A stretch of DNA of 43,251 nucleotides from Chitinophagales bacterium (GCA_013297995.1 JAAFJB010000022.1:1-43251); one strand, 5' to 3'; shown: positions 24,972 to 33,082, counted from the first letter of the stretch. Program-made: numbers and translations. Notes: generated from the sequence alone by a model not told the origin.

Positions 24972-26801
24972 TTACGAGTGCTTTCCAACAACTGGAAACA
25001 AAAGATTTACCGTAGTGCCTAATTCGGGAACACTTTCAATTTCAATACTTCCGTTTTGTTTGTCCATGAAATCTTTGCAAAGAACGAGTCCCAATCCAAT
25101 GCCTTTTTCTTCGGCAGTACCAAAAGTAGAGAAGCCGGTGTTTCCTTGAAACAATTTAGCAAGATTTTCTGGAGAAATACCTACTCCTGAATCTTTAACG
25201 CTAACAAAAGCATTTATTTTATTCCTCTTGGTATTGATTGCAATATTTCCATTTTCATGGGTAAACTTAATGGCATTAGATAAGATATTTCGAATTACAA
25301 ATGCGGTCATGTTTTTGTCGCCCCAAATAAGTTGACTATGTATATTGGTTATGATGGTGATTTTTTTATTCACTGCAGTTTGGTTTAGTATTTCAACTGT
25401 ATCAGTAATTATTTTAGTAAGATCTATGGGTTGCAGGTTAACCTGAATGTCACCAGTTTGTGTTCTAGACCACATCAGCAATTCATCTAACATCTCCACT
25501 ACTTTTTTCACATGGTGGCTTAAATTGTTGGAAACAAAATCAATTTCTGCTGCGGTAAAATTGGTGAAATTGTCTTTATAATAATCTAAAAAGCTAATGA
25601 TACTTGAAAGCGGAGCACGCATATCATGAGAAATAATAGAAAGGAATTTGTCTTTTTGGGCATTGATTAATTTCAGGGTTTCTTCGTTTTCAACCAGTTG
25701 TTTGTTTTTTGTTTCTAAAGAAACTGTTTTGTCTTGAATAATGCGAATACTTCTTCTGATCTTACGAATGGCTAGGTTAAAGTTAAAGGCAAGTTGACCA
25801 ATTTCGTCTTTTCGATGTTGATTAATAAGTTGCGGGTTGATATCATCTTTAAATTTGGTGGCAACTACTTCTTTGGTAGCGTTGTTGAGTAGAATTAATG
25901 GTTTGGTGATTTCAACAGAAAGCATATAGCTCAATAAGATGCCGCCCATAAAAGTAATAGCGATCAACCCAAAAAAAATCCATTCTAATTTTTTTAAGTC
26001 TGCTTCATAAATATTATTTACTGAATCAATGGTATGTTGAATTTGTTCTTCATTTCTTTTGGTTTGTACGGAAAGTTCATTTTGTATGCCAGATTTTTTG
26101 TTCAATCCAATCGTATGCTCCAGTTGAACCATTCTGTTAAAAGTTTTTTGGTATTCCCCTAAAATAAGCATTGTGGAAGGGTTATTCTTATAAGCTACTA
26201 ATATGAGGTTAGCGATAGAGTCGAACCGAAACACAGCAGTTTCATCTCTACGCAAAAAAAACAATTCTTCTTGTTGCTTTAGTGCAATAAGTGCCGTAGG
26301 ATTTATAAGTTTACTGTTGCCTAGTTCTTGGGAATATTTTGGAAGAATACCATATAATCCCATATTCCCAAATCCAAGTTGTTTAACTGAATCAATCAGT
26401 TGGCCGAATAATTCATCTTGTAGGTGGATATTTTTTGTGATGGATAAAATTTGTTCAGTAATAATACTTTTTTTGCTGAGGGGATGCTGGTTGATATTTT
26501 TTATAATATCATCAATCTGTACAAGGAGGTTATTATGTTGGGTAATTGACTCGCTATTGCCACTGGTATAAAAACCTTCATCCAATCTATCATTTAATAA
26601 AAAATCTAGCTTGGCTTCATTTTGTTGGTGAATTTTTAATCGGATACTTTCTACATGGTTCATCAGCTTTTCTATCAGCAGTCTTTTATTATTCACTCTA
26701 ATAGTGATGCCAACGATCACCAGATTGATGAGTAAAATAAGAAAATGCGACAAGAAGAGCTTGTTTCTGATGCTTAGGTTGCGAAAAGGGCGCTTGATCA
26801 T
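24972..26801 (-). CDS. Membrane sensor histidine kinase with HAMP domain
   Basis: This 609-residue two-component sensor starts with a transmembrane helix (about 13-34). A roughly 235-residue mostly helical extracytoplasmic domain and a second helix (about 272-292) follow. HAMP covers about 293-345, then a coiled coil, HisKA with the phospho-accepting His near 392 (ISHDMRAPLSS), and HATPase_c (N box NILSNAIKF, G1 VKDSGVGIS, G2 KGIGLGLVL). No response regulator is adjacent, so it is an orphan in this window. It is the first gene of a leftward set with rluE and ispH. The ligand is unknown. Confidence 0.93.
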   Translation of the reverse strand: MIKRPFRNLSIRNKLFLSHFLILLINLVIVGITIRVNNKRLLIEKLMNHVESIRLKIHQQNEAKLDFLLNDRLDEGFYTSGNSESITQHNNLLVQIDDIIKNINQHPLSKKSIITEQILSITKNIHLQDELFGQLIDSVKQLGFGNMGLYGILPKYSQELGNSKLINPTALIALKQQEELFFLRRDETAVFRFDSIANLILVAYKNNPSTMLILGEYQKTFNRMVQLEHTIGLNKKSGIQNELSVQTKRNEEQIQHTIDSVNNIYEADLKKLEWIFFGLIAITFMGGILLSYMLSVEITKPLILLNNATKEVVATKFKDDINPQLINQHRKDEIGQLAFNFNLAIRKIRRSIRIIQDKTVSLETKNKQLVENEETLKLINAQKDKFLSIISHDMRAPLSSIISFLDYYKDNFTNFTAAEIDFVSNNLSHHVKKVVEMLDELLMWSRTQTGDIQVNLQPIDLTKIITDTVEILNQTAVNKKITIITNIHSQLIWGDKNMTAFVIRNILSNAIKFTHENGNIAINTKRNKINAFVSVKDSGVGISPENLAKLFQGNTGFSTFGTAEEKGIGLGLVLCKDFMDKQNGSIEIESVPELGTTVNLLFPVVGKHS

Positions 26802-26850
26802 TTTGTTGACAAACTATGGGTTATTTTTTTATAATAGCCTCTAAGATACT

Positions 26851-26858
26851 TAGTTTTG
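26851..26858 (+). promoter_or_regulatory. -7 promoter element of uup
   Basis: TAGTTTTG matches TAnnTTTG and ends only 4 nt before the ATG at 26863. Transcription would start at about 26862-26864, making the mRNA leaderless. The -33 position holds a T-run without the G. Confidence 0.5.
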
Positions 26859-26862
26859 CAGC

Positions 26863-28776
26863 ATGCATTATGTTTCGGTAGAAGGATTGACCAAGAGTTA
26901 TGGAATTAATCCACTTTTCAGCAATATATCATTCCATGTAAATGAAGGCGATAAAATAGCCATAATTGCCCGAAATGGGATTGGAAAGTCAACCCTATTA
27001 AGGATTTTAACTGGAAATGAAACCCCAGATTCTGGTAAATATTGGGTTCATAAAGATGTAACAGTGGCTCTTTTTGAGCAAGATCCAAAATTTGCGGAAG
27101 AGAAATCGGTGCTTGAAAATATTTTTCATCTAAATCACCCAGTAACCAATGCTATAAAAAAGTATGAGGCTGCAATGGAGGCGGAAGATGCAATTGGAAT
27201 AACGGATGGGATTGAGGCAATGGATGATCTTGGTGCATGGGATTTTGAATCAAAAGTGCATCAAATATTAGATAAGCTAAATATTCATCATTTAACCAAT
27301 CCTGTAAAAGACTTAAGTGGTGGCCAGCGAAAGCGGGTAGCATTGGCTAAAACCCTTATAGATATTGGGTTTTCTCATCAACATACTTTGTTAATGATGG
27401 ATGAGCCAACCAACCATTTAGATGTAGAAATGATTGAGTGGTTAGAGCATTACCTCAATCAAGAAAAAGTTACTTTGTTGTTGGTAAGTCACGACCGGTA
27501 TTTTCTTGATGCAACCTGTGATGAGATTTGGGAGCTGGAAAGGGAGAAATTGTATGTATACCAAGGCGATTATCAGAGTTATATGGAACAAAAAGCTGCT
27601 CGATTAGAAAGTGAGCAGGCCAGCATTGATAAAGCCAAAAATACGTATAGAAAAGAATTGGAGTGGATGCGAAAGCAGCCCAAAGCCAGAACAACAAAGA
27701 GTAAAAGCAGGCAAGATAATTTTTATGAGGTGGAAGCGAGGGCGAAGCAAAAAATTGAAGACACCCAACTGCAACTGGAGATGAAAATGAGTAGATTGGG
27801 AGGTAAAATTATTGAGCTTAAAAAAGTGTATAAATCTTATGGTGATCTGCCTATTTTAAAAGGGTTTGATTATAATTTTAGTAAGGGAGAAAGGATTGGA
27901 ATAATAGGAAAAAACGGGGTAGGGAAGTCCACTTTTCTCAATATAATTCAACATTTAGAAGAAGCAGATAGTGGAAAAGTAAATATTGGTGATACAGTAG
28001 TATTTGGTAATTTTTCGCAACAGGGTTTGGTAATAAAGGAAAATATTCGGGTAATAGAATATGTAAAAGGGTTTGCGGAGAATTTCCCGCTAGCCGATGG
28101 AACTTCTATGAGTGCCGCACAATTCTTAGAATTGTTTTTGTTTACGCCCGATAAGCAGTACACCTATTTGAATTCTTTGAGTGGGGGAGAGAAAAAGCGA
28201 TTACAATTATTGGTGGTATTGTTTAGAAATCCAAATTTTTTAATATTAGATGAGCCCACCAATGATTTGGATCTTCCAACATTGGCGGTATTAGAAAATT
28301 TCTTAAATGATTACCAAGGTTGTGTTTTAATTGTGAGTCACGATCGTTACTTTATGGATCGATTGGTAGATCACTTATTTGTTTTTGAAGGAGAGGGGGA
28401 AGTGCGAGATTTCCCTGGAAACTATACCCAGTATAGGTTGTGGCAGAAAGAAAATGAGAAGAAAGAAAATAAGTGGGATGCATTAGAGGCAGGAAAGCGA
28501 AAAGGGGCTACAACAGAAGATATGATAACCCAGAAGCCAGAAGCTTCAAAAATTGCATCAAAAAGAGTATTAAGCTTTAAGGAAAAAAGGGAGTTTGAAA
28601 TACTTGAAAAGGAAATTCAGGATTTGGAAAAAGAAAAGCAGTCGCTTACCAATGAAATGAGTGCAGGAACCTTAGGATTCGAATCCATTCAAAAGATAAG
28701 CGACCGATTATTAAATATTGAAGCACAGCTAACAGAAAAAGAAATGCGTTGGCTTGAATTGAGTGAGTTTATTTAA
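26863..28776 (+). CDS. uup: ABC-F ATPase Uup
   Basis: This 637-residue soluble protein has two ABC cassettes joined by a linker and a C-terminal coiled coil (about 570-635), the Uup layout. ABC-F proteins act on ribosomes, and Uup has been linked to ribosome function and transposon excision in E. coli. The first Walker A reads ARNGIGKST, with alanine where glycine is usual. The second is GKNGVGKST. Signatures LSGGQRKRVALAKT and LSGGEKKRLQLL and Walker B DEPTNHLD and DEPTNDLD are intact. Its final 8 bases overlap the convergent FKBP gene. Confidence 0.93.
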   Translation: MHYVSVEGLTKSYGINPLFSNISFHVNEGDKIAIIARNGIGKSTLLRILTGNETPDSGKYWVHKDVTVALFEQDPKFAEEKSVLENIFHLNHPVTNAIKKYEAAMEAEDAIGITDGIEAMDDLGAWDFESKVHQILDKLNIHHLTNPVKDLSGGQRKRVALAKTLIDIGFSHQHTLLMMDEPTNHLDVEMIEWLEHYLNQEKVTLLLVSHDRYFLDATCDEIWELEREKLYVYQGDYQSYMEQKAARLESEQASIDKAKNTYRKELEWMRKQPKARTTKSKSRQDNFYEVEARAKQKIEDTQLQLEMKMSRLGGKIIELKKVYKSYGDLPILKGFDYNFSKGERIGIIGKNGVGKSTFLNIIQHLEEADSGKVNIGDTVVFGNFSQQGLVIKENIRVIEYVKGFAENFPLADGTSMSAAQFLELFLFTPDKQYTYLNSLSGGEKKRLQLLVVLFRNPNFLILDEPTNDLDLPTLAVLENFLNDYQGCVLIVSHDRYFMDRLVDHLFVFEGEGEVRDFPGNYTQYRLWQKENEKKENKWDALEAGKRKGATTEDMITQKPEASKIASKRVLSFKEKREFEILEKEIQDLEKEKQSLTNEMSAGTLGFESIQKISDRLLNIEAQLTEKEMRWLELSEFI

Positions 28777-29203
28777 AACTGATCAATTCAACCTCAAAAA
28801 TTAAAGTACTGTTAGCGCCAATTTGAGCACTTACTTGTCTGTCGCCATATCCTAAATTAGCGGGAATAAAGAAACGCCATTTGCTGCCTGTAGGCATCAG
28901 TTGCAAACCTTCAGTCCATCCTTTAATTACCATATTCAGTGGGAAAGATGCTGGCTTACCTCTTTGAACGGAACTATCGAAAATAGTGCCATCAATTAAA
29001 GTGCCGTGGTAATGGCAAGTAACTTCATGATGAGCAGCAGGTTTTGCACCCTCACCTGCCGTAATTACTTCGTATTGTAAACCACTGGGTAGTTCTACAA
29101 TGCCTGTTTTGGTTTTGTTGGCTGCTAAAAATTCCTGCCCTGCTTTTAAATTGGCATTGGCTTTATCGGCTTTTATTTGCGCTAGTTGATCTGATACACC
29201 CAT
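28769..29203 (-). CDS. FKBP-type peptidyl-prolyl isomerase, cytoplasmic
   Basis: This 144-residue protein has no signal peptide. An N-terminal helical region (about 1-40) precedes the FKBP fold: LPSGLQYEVITAGEGAKP, YHGTLIDGTIFDSS, then GWTEGLQLMPTGSKWRFFIP and LIFEVELISF at the end. It speeds proline isomerisation in folding proteins. I chose the start at 29203 because a -7 element (29220-29227) lies just upstream, which rules out the longer in-frame start at 29233. The promoter is divergent from, and mirror-image to, that of the SRP RNA. The 3' end overlaps uup by 8 bases. Confidence 0.93.
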   Translation of the reverse strand: MGVSDQLAQIKADKANANLKAGQEFLAANKTKTGIVELPSGLQYEVITAGEGAKPAAHHEVTCHYHGTLIDGTIFDSSVQRGKPASFPLNMVIKGWTEGLQLMPTGSKWRFFIPANLGYGDRQVSAQIGANSTLIFEVELISFK

Positions 29204-29215
29204 ATTATTTATTTT

Positions 29216-29249
29216 TTTGCAAAAGTATAGCATTCAATCATTACTTTTG
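29216..29249 (+). promoter_or_regulatory. Promoter of the SRP RNA gene
   Basis: TTTG at 29216-29219 and TACTTTTG at 29242-29249 are 22 nt apart, close to the Bacteroidota optimum. Transcription would start at about 29254, precisely where the RNA's closing stem begins. Confidence 0.65.
29220..29227 (-). promoter_or_regulatory. -7 promoter element of the FKBP gene
   Basis: On the minus strand this reads TACTTTTG, matching TAnnTTTG, with the ATG 17 bp downstream. No TTTG lies about 20 nt upstream. It forms one arm of an inverted repeat with the SRP RNA -7 element. Confidence 0.5.
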
Positions 29250-29253
29250 CTAT

Positions 29254-29348
29254 GGCAGGTCTCGCACGACCAGCTCCTGCTGAACTTCCCCAGGGCAGGA
29301 ATGCAGCAAGGATAAGCGGTTGTAGCGGTGCGATGTGAGTAGCCTGCC
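29254..29348 (+). ncRNA. ffs: Signal recognition particle RNA, small bacterial (4.5S) type
   Basis: This RNA of about 95 nt pairs with Ffh to target nascent membrane and secreted proteins. The ends form a closing stem, GGCAGG (29254-29259) with CCTGCC (29343-29348), continued by CTCGCAC against GTGCGA. The conserved helix 8 core is readable as CCCCAGGGCAGGAATGCAGC followed by AAGG. It holds the GGAA tetraloop and the asymmetric AGCAAGG strand bound by Ffh. A run of eight or more T residues right after the stem (29350-29357) ends transcription. Orientation is fixed by the core motif, the promoter and the T-run. Confidence 0.93.
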
Positions 29349-29428
29349 ATTTTTTTTCTCTTATTTCCTGAAACGGAGATATTTGAGCTTTTTTAAATAT
29401 AAAAATGCCCAGAAGCGGTACAACTAAT

Positions 29429-30079
29429 ATGAAATTTTTTATTGACACAGGCAATCTCGCTCAAATTAAGGAAGCAAATGATTTAGGAATTTTAGATGGA
29501 GTTACTACCAATCCATCATTAATGGCTAAGGAAGGAATTAAAGGGGAGGAAGCCATAGCGAATCATTACAAAACGATCTGTGAATTGGTAGATGGGGATG
29601 TGAGTGCAGAAGTATTGAGTACTGATTTTGCAACCATGGTAGAAGAGGGCAAGAAGTTGGCAGCTATTCATCCGAATATTGTGGTGAAAGTACCGATGAT
29701 TAAGGATGGCATAAAAGCCATTAAGTGGTTTACTGATAATGGAATTCGTACCAATTGTACACTTATTTTTTCTGCTGGTCAAGCCATTCTCGCTGCAAAA
29801 GCAGGTGCATCCTATGTTTCTCCTTTTATTGGTCGCGTAGATGATACGGGATGGGACGGGATGGAATTGATAGGGCAAATGCGTCATATTTTTGACGTGC
29901 AACAATATAAAACAGAAATACTTGCAGCATCAATCAGAAATGCGCTTCATATTATTAAAGCGGCAGAGTTAGGTGCAGATATTTGTACTTGCCCGTTGGA
30001 TTCAATTCTAGGTTTGTTGAAACATCCATTAACTGATATAGGATTGGCCAAGTTTTTAGAAGATGCTAAAAAAATGTAA
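29429..30079 (+). CDS. fsa: Fructose-6-phosphate aldolase / short transaldolase (TalC type)
   Basis: This 216-residue TIM-barrel enzyme belongs to the short transaldolase group (FSA/TalC). The Schiff-base lysine is K87 in NIVVKVPM, and the family's [18 protein letters not shown] and [11 protein letters not shown] segments are clear. It either transfers dihydroxyacetone units in the pentose phosphate pathway or cleaves fructose-6-phosphate. The sequence alone does not decide, although Bacteroidota copies are usually annotated as transaldolase. I placed the start at 29429 because MKFFIDT is the conserved N-terminus. A weak -7 match precedes it (TTTG at 29382) and a terminator follows. Confidence 0.92.
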   Translation: MKFFIDTGNLAQIKEANDLGILDGVTTNPSLMAKEGIKGEEAIANHYKTICELVDGDVSAEVLSTDFATMVEEGKKLAAIHPNIVVKVPMIKDGIKAIKWFTDNGIRTNCTLIFSAGQAILAAKAGASYVSPFIGRVDDTGWDGMELIGQMRHIFDVQQYKTEILAASIRNALHIIKAAELGADICTCPLDSILGLLKHPLTDIGLAKFLEDAKKM

Positions 30080-30098
30080 CTCAACCAATTTTTTTATG

Positions 30099-30130
30099 AA
30101 GCCTTGTATTGTAAAGTACAGGGCTTTTTT
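30099..30130 (+). terminator. Intrinsic terminator after fsa
   Basis: AAGCCTTGTA (30099-30108) pairs with TACAGGGCTT (30117-30126), with one T-G wobble, and is followed by more T. It ends the fsa transcript 20 bp after the stop codon. Confidence 0.8.
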
Positions 30131-30152
30131 ATGGGGTAAAGAGGGATTAAAT

Positions 30153-30755
30153 TCAAAAACTATAACCTACTGAGCACCATATTTGGGCATCTAAATATCC
30201 TTTTGATGAATGGTTGCTATCTTCTTTATAAACTTTTGTATACCTACCATAACCCATACTTGTGAGGAATTCTACCACAATTTTATTTTTCGTAATGATA
30301 GTACAACCTAAAGAGCAGCCGCCTCGGATAGAATTGGCAGAAAAGTCTTTTGAGGGATATCCGAACCAACTGGAAGAACCAATTTGCCCAGCTTCTGTTT
30401 GAATAGTTCTTTTTAAATTTCCCATATAAACAGCAGCAAAAGGGTTTAGTTGTGCAAGTTCAATAGGTAGGAAATATCTTTTAGCCCGCACTAAAAATCC
30501 GTTGTAAGCATAATGGTCTCTAAATAAAATATTGTTGAATTGACCTTGTACAAAGGCTAGTTCTATACTTGCTTTTTTTGAAAATACTTTTTCGATAGCA
30601 ATAGTAGGTCGCTGTGCAAAAAAACTAAACAAGTTGGTTTTTACTATGAAGGGTTTTGGAAAAGAGCTAAGATTGTTTTGCGAGAAAGCTTTAACTGAAA
30701 AAAAAAGGCAGCAAATTATGAGGCTGGATTGAATTTTTTTTGGGAGGTAGTTCAT
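30153..30755 (-). CDS. Small outer-membrane beta-barrel protein, unrecognised family
   Basis: This 200-residue protein has a signal peptide (basic PKK, then SSLIICCLFFSVKAFSQ). The remainder has alternating hydrophobic strands and ends in IWCSVGYSF, a terminal phenylalanine typical of outer-membrane barrels. About eight strands would fit its length. It contains ANSIRGGCSLGCTI near residue 150 with two cysteines. Its architecture suggests a DUF3575-like or OmpW-like small barrel, but I cannot name the family. It shares a strand and a 56-bp gap with the small upstream gene, so they may be co-transcribed. Confidence 0.6.
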   Translation of the reverse strand: MNYLPKKIQSSLIICCLFFSVKAFSQNNLSSFPKPFIVKTNLFSFFAQRPTIAIEKVFSKKASIELAFVQGQFNNILFRDHYAYNGFLVRAKRYFLPIELAQLNPFAAVYMGNLKRTIQTEAGQIGSSSWFGYPSKDFSANSIRGGCSLGCTIITKNKIVVEFLTSMGYGRYTKVYKEDSNHSSKGYLDAQIWCSVGYSF

Positions 30756-30811
30756 TGTAATAATACTGAATAGATTTGAATAGATATTACAAGTTAGGTG
30801 TTTTAATTTTT

Positions 30812-31132
30812 TTAACCAGGAACAGCAGGTGTTGAAACTGTTAAATTTCCTGTTCCTTTACTAAAAGTAGTACTTAAAAAAACAATAATCTCTTTTATTG
30901 AATTCGTGTAAGACCATTCAAATGGGTTCATACCCATAAACATCTTTAATTCAGTATAAAGGGGCTGGATTTTAAATGCTGCTATTTCAATTTTCAGGGT
31001 TAGTGAAAAATCAGAGAAAATGGTGCTGTCAACAATGTCCCCATACTTTGCAATAATACCTTGTATTTTAGCAATTGCGAGATGCCTTTCTTCGTGCGTG
31101 TAGCCTTTCCAAAAAATAGTTTGCGTTGACAT
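30812..31132 (-). CDS. Hypothetical protein, 106 aa
   Basis: This is a short, apparently soluble protein with no signal peptide, transmembrane helix or motif I can recognise. The first two thirds look helical (HLAIAKIQGIIAKYGDIVD, then IAAFKIQPLYTELKMFM). The C-terminus is Gly/Thr/Pro-rich and probably flexible. Codon use is similar to the neighbours and the next gene downstream is on the same strand, which supports a real gene. A near-match -7 element (TATATTTA on the minus strand) lies upstream. No function is assigned. Confidence 0.55.
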   Translation of the reverse strand: MSTQTIFWKGYTHEERHLAIAKIQGIIAKYGDIVDSTIFSDFSLTLKIEIAAFKIQPLYTELKMFMGMNPFEWSYTNSIKEIIVFLSTTFSKGTGNLTVSTPAVPG

Positions 31133-31194
31133 TTTTTTAATTCTAAATATATTTTTTTTTGGTAAGCCTATTTTCTCAAGTATTTTCAGGGCAA

Positions 31195-31226
31195 AATAAA
31201 AGCAGCGTGATCTAACTTGCTTTATT
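31195..31226 (-). terminator. Probable terminator after namZ
   Basis: Read leftward, AATAAAGCA and TGCTTTTATT form a stem with one bulged base around a 13-nt loop and run into TTTTATTTTG. It sits about 43 bp after the namZ stop codon. Confidence 0.5.
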
Positions 31227-31268
31227 ATTTGGGGTAAAGGGTTAGCAATTCATAAACTTCTTACAAGC

Positions 31269-32441
31269 TCAATATAACAAATGCTTAGCTATTGTTGCCC
31301 TCCAATTGGGAACCGCAGTAAGCATTGTTATTCTTCTTAAAAATTCTACAAAAGGTAGCTCAAATAATACCTCACTATTGGGTATACCCAATAATTTATC
31401 TAAATGATTTATACCACTGGGGTTTACATGGGTTTTGTAGGCTGTGAATTTAAACTCATTCGGATGCATTCCCTTCAATACCTTCAATAATAGTAACCCA
31501 AAAAAAACAGGCCTAAATGAACTGGGATCTGTAATAGTAAATTGAATGCCTTTACAAATTTCACCTGCATACTTATTTTCCCTAGGTAAAAATTCAATAG
31601 GCATGGCTTTTAACTCTCCATCCATTACAGCATTTAAGCTATTACATACTGCTTTGTGGTTTATCCAAGGAGCGCCTGCTACTTGAAATGACAAGGGTGT
31701 ACTTCTTCCTTCACTTATATTGGTGGCTTCTAATAAACATAGCCCAGGGTACAACAATACACTATTAAAATTTTGAATGGCCGGTGAGGTTGGTACAAAA
31801 TCAATTTGCCAATCTTGCTGATATTCATTTCTATTCCAACCCTCACAAGTTATTACTTCAAGTGCAGCTCCTATTTTTTGTGTGCTGTTAAAATAATGGG
31901 CTAACTCACCCATTGTACAACTATGCCTAAGCGGTATGGGCCATCTTCCAATAAAAGAGGCTGTTGCTACTTCTAGTATGGGGCCTTCTACGGCACTTAA
32001 ATCGCCGCTCAACGGATTGGGTCTATCCAGCACCACCAAGGGTTTGTGGTGCTTTGCTGCGGCTTCTAGTATATGGGTCAATGTCCACAAATAAGTATAA
32101 AATCTTACCCCAATATCTGGTATGTCAAACAGCAATAAATCTATTGCAGCCAAATCGGTTTCATCGGGGGCTAGTTTAGCACCGTATAAACTTACAATGG
32201 GTAAATCGGTTAACTCATCTATTCCATTTAACATAGCTGCACCATCGGCTCCCTTTGCATTTAATCCATGCTCTGGAGAAAATAATACTACAATATTATA
32301 CCCTGCTTTCTGCAATGCCAATCTGCTTGGCACCAATCCATTGGTAGTAGCCGCTTCATTGGTAACCATTCCTATTCTTAAATGTTTCCAATGGGGCTGC
32401 ATCCGTACTAATTTATCTGCCCCAAATAATAGTGTCGTCAT
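31269..32441 (-). CDS. namZ: NamZ-like exo-beta-N-acetylmuramidase (DUF1343 / GH171)
   Basis: This 390-residue protein belongs to the DUF1343 family, whose members include the exo-acting N-acetylmuramidase NamZ that removes terminal MurNAc from peptidoglycan fragments. Typical segments are RIGMVTNEAATT, FSPEHGLNAKGADG, DIPDIGVRFYTYLWTL, VVLDRPNPLSGD and FEGWNRN-like regions further on. Unlike many family members it has no recognisable signal peptide, so it may act in the cytoplasm on recycled fragments. The start at 32441 forms an ATGA overlap with the ykgJ stop, the usual sign of translational coupling. An ATG six bases upstream (32447) is the alternative. Confidence 0.9.
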   Translation of the reverse strand: MTTLLFGADKLVRMQPHWKHLRIGMVTNEAATTNGLVPSRLALQKAGYNIVVLFSPEHGLNAKGADGAAMLNGIDELTDLPIVSLYGAKLAPDETDLAAIDLLLFDIPDIGVRFYTYLWTLTHILEAAAKHHKPLVVLDRPNPLSGDLSAVEGPILEVATASFIGRWPIPLRHSCTMGELAHYFNSTQKIGAALEVITCEGWNRNEYQQDWQIDFVPTSPAIQNFNSVLLYPGLCLLEATNISEGRSTPLSFQVAGAPWINHKAVCNSLNAVMDGELKAMPIEFLPRENKYAGEICKGIQFTITDPSSFRPVFFGLLLLKVLKGMHPNEFKFTAYKTHVNPSGINHLDKLLGIPNSEVLFELPFVEFLRRITMLTAVPNWRATIAKHLLY

Positions 32442-32965
32442 ATACATTCAGTATCGCGTTCAAACTGCATGGTTGTTTTTAGTTGTTCTACCACATTAAA
32501 AATAATGGGACAACGATCGTAATGCATAAATGTAGTAAAGAGCCTCCGTTTAAAATGTGGCAAGTGCAATGCGGGGAATTCCTTACAACCTTCAAATCGG
32601 TATTCGTAGATGGTACATTTATTATCACTCAGAAAATGACAAGGCATCTGGTTCATAATCATCATTCCATTGCTTCCTTTCTCTACATATTTTTGATCGA
32701 ATGCTTCCCTGGGCTGCTTCAAATACCCCGATAATGCATCTGCTTCCGATTCATTCAAACACACCATTAAACTTTTGCAACAATTGCCACACTCAGTACA
32801 GGAAATGGTTGGGGAGATCATGGCATCTAGCTGCTGTACCTGTAAATCAATGGCTTCCTCGTTTCTTTCTTTCACAAAATCACGGAATCGATCGTTCTCT
32901 TGCTCATGGTCTTTGGCAAACTGCGCAATATATTTTAAGTCAGTATGGGGTTGAAATGCTTCCAT
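32438..32965 (-). CDS. ykgJ: YkgJ-family cysteine-cluster protein
   Basis: This 175-residue soluble protein has the YkgJ/UPF0153 pattern. SCTECGNCCKSLMVCL has cysteines C56, C59, C62, C63 and C69, followed by CHFLSDNKC and EGCKEFP. These residues are thought to bind zinc or an iron-sulfur cluster, and the biochemical role is unknown. A helical segment (about 15-50) precedes the cluster. It is the first gene of a two-gene unit with namZ, with ATGA coupling. A near-consensus promoter lies immediately upstream (32973-33006), so close that the message would be almost leaderless. Confidence 0.9.
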   Translation of the reverse strand: MEAFQPHTDLKYIAQFAKDHEQENDRFRDFVKERNEEAIDLQVQQLDAMISPTISCTECGNCCKSLMVCLNESEADALSGYLKQPREAFDQKYVEKGSNGMMIMNQMPCHFLSDNKCTIYEYRFEGCKEFPALHLPHFKRRLFTTFMHYDRCPIIFNVVEQLKTTMQFERDTECI

Positions 32966-32972
32966 TTGAGTT

Positions 32973-33006
32973 CAAAGTTAGCAGCTAAGCTATAAAATCC
33001 ACCAAA
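32973..33006 (-). promoter_or_regulatory. Promoter of ykgJ-namZ
   Basis: On the minus strand, TTTG (33006-33003) and TAACTTTG (32980-32973) are 22 nt apart. The transcription start would be near 32968, three bases before the ATG at 32965. Confidence 0.6.
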
Positions 33007-33052
33007 AACAACCATTTATCCACATTGAAAGGGCATTTGTAGAAAAGTAAAA

Positions 33053-33082
33053 TTGGGCTGCGATTTGTGGGGGTTAGATTTG
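33053..33082 (+). promoter_or_regulatory. Promoter of the parE-parC operon
   Basis: TTG at 33053-33055 and TAGATTTG at 33075-33082 are 19 nt apart, fitting the Bacteroidota consensus. Transcription would start near 33087, about 29 nt before the parE ATG. It lies back to back with the ykgJ promoter. Confidence 0.6.

Noticed and set aside
26203..26571. 122-residue plus-strand reading frame inside the histidine kinase gene
   Set aside because: It is antisense to a region with clear kinase coding potential. It has low-complexity Ser/Cys content and no recognisable domain.
29204..29454. Protein-coding frame overlapping the SRP RNA region on the minus strand
   Set aside because: The region folds as the SRP RNA with promoter and T-run, and the frame has no coding features.
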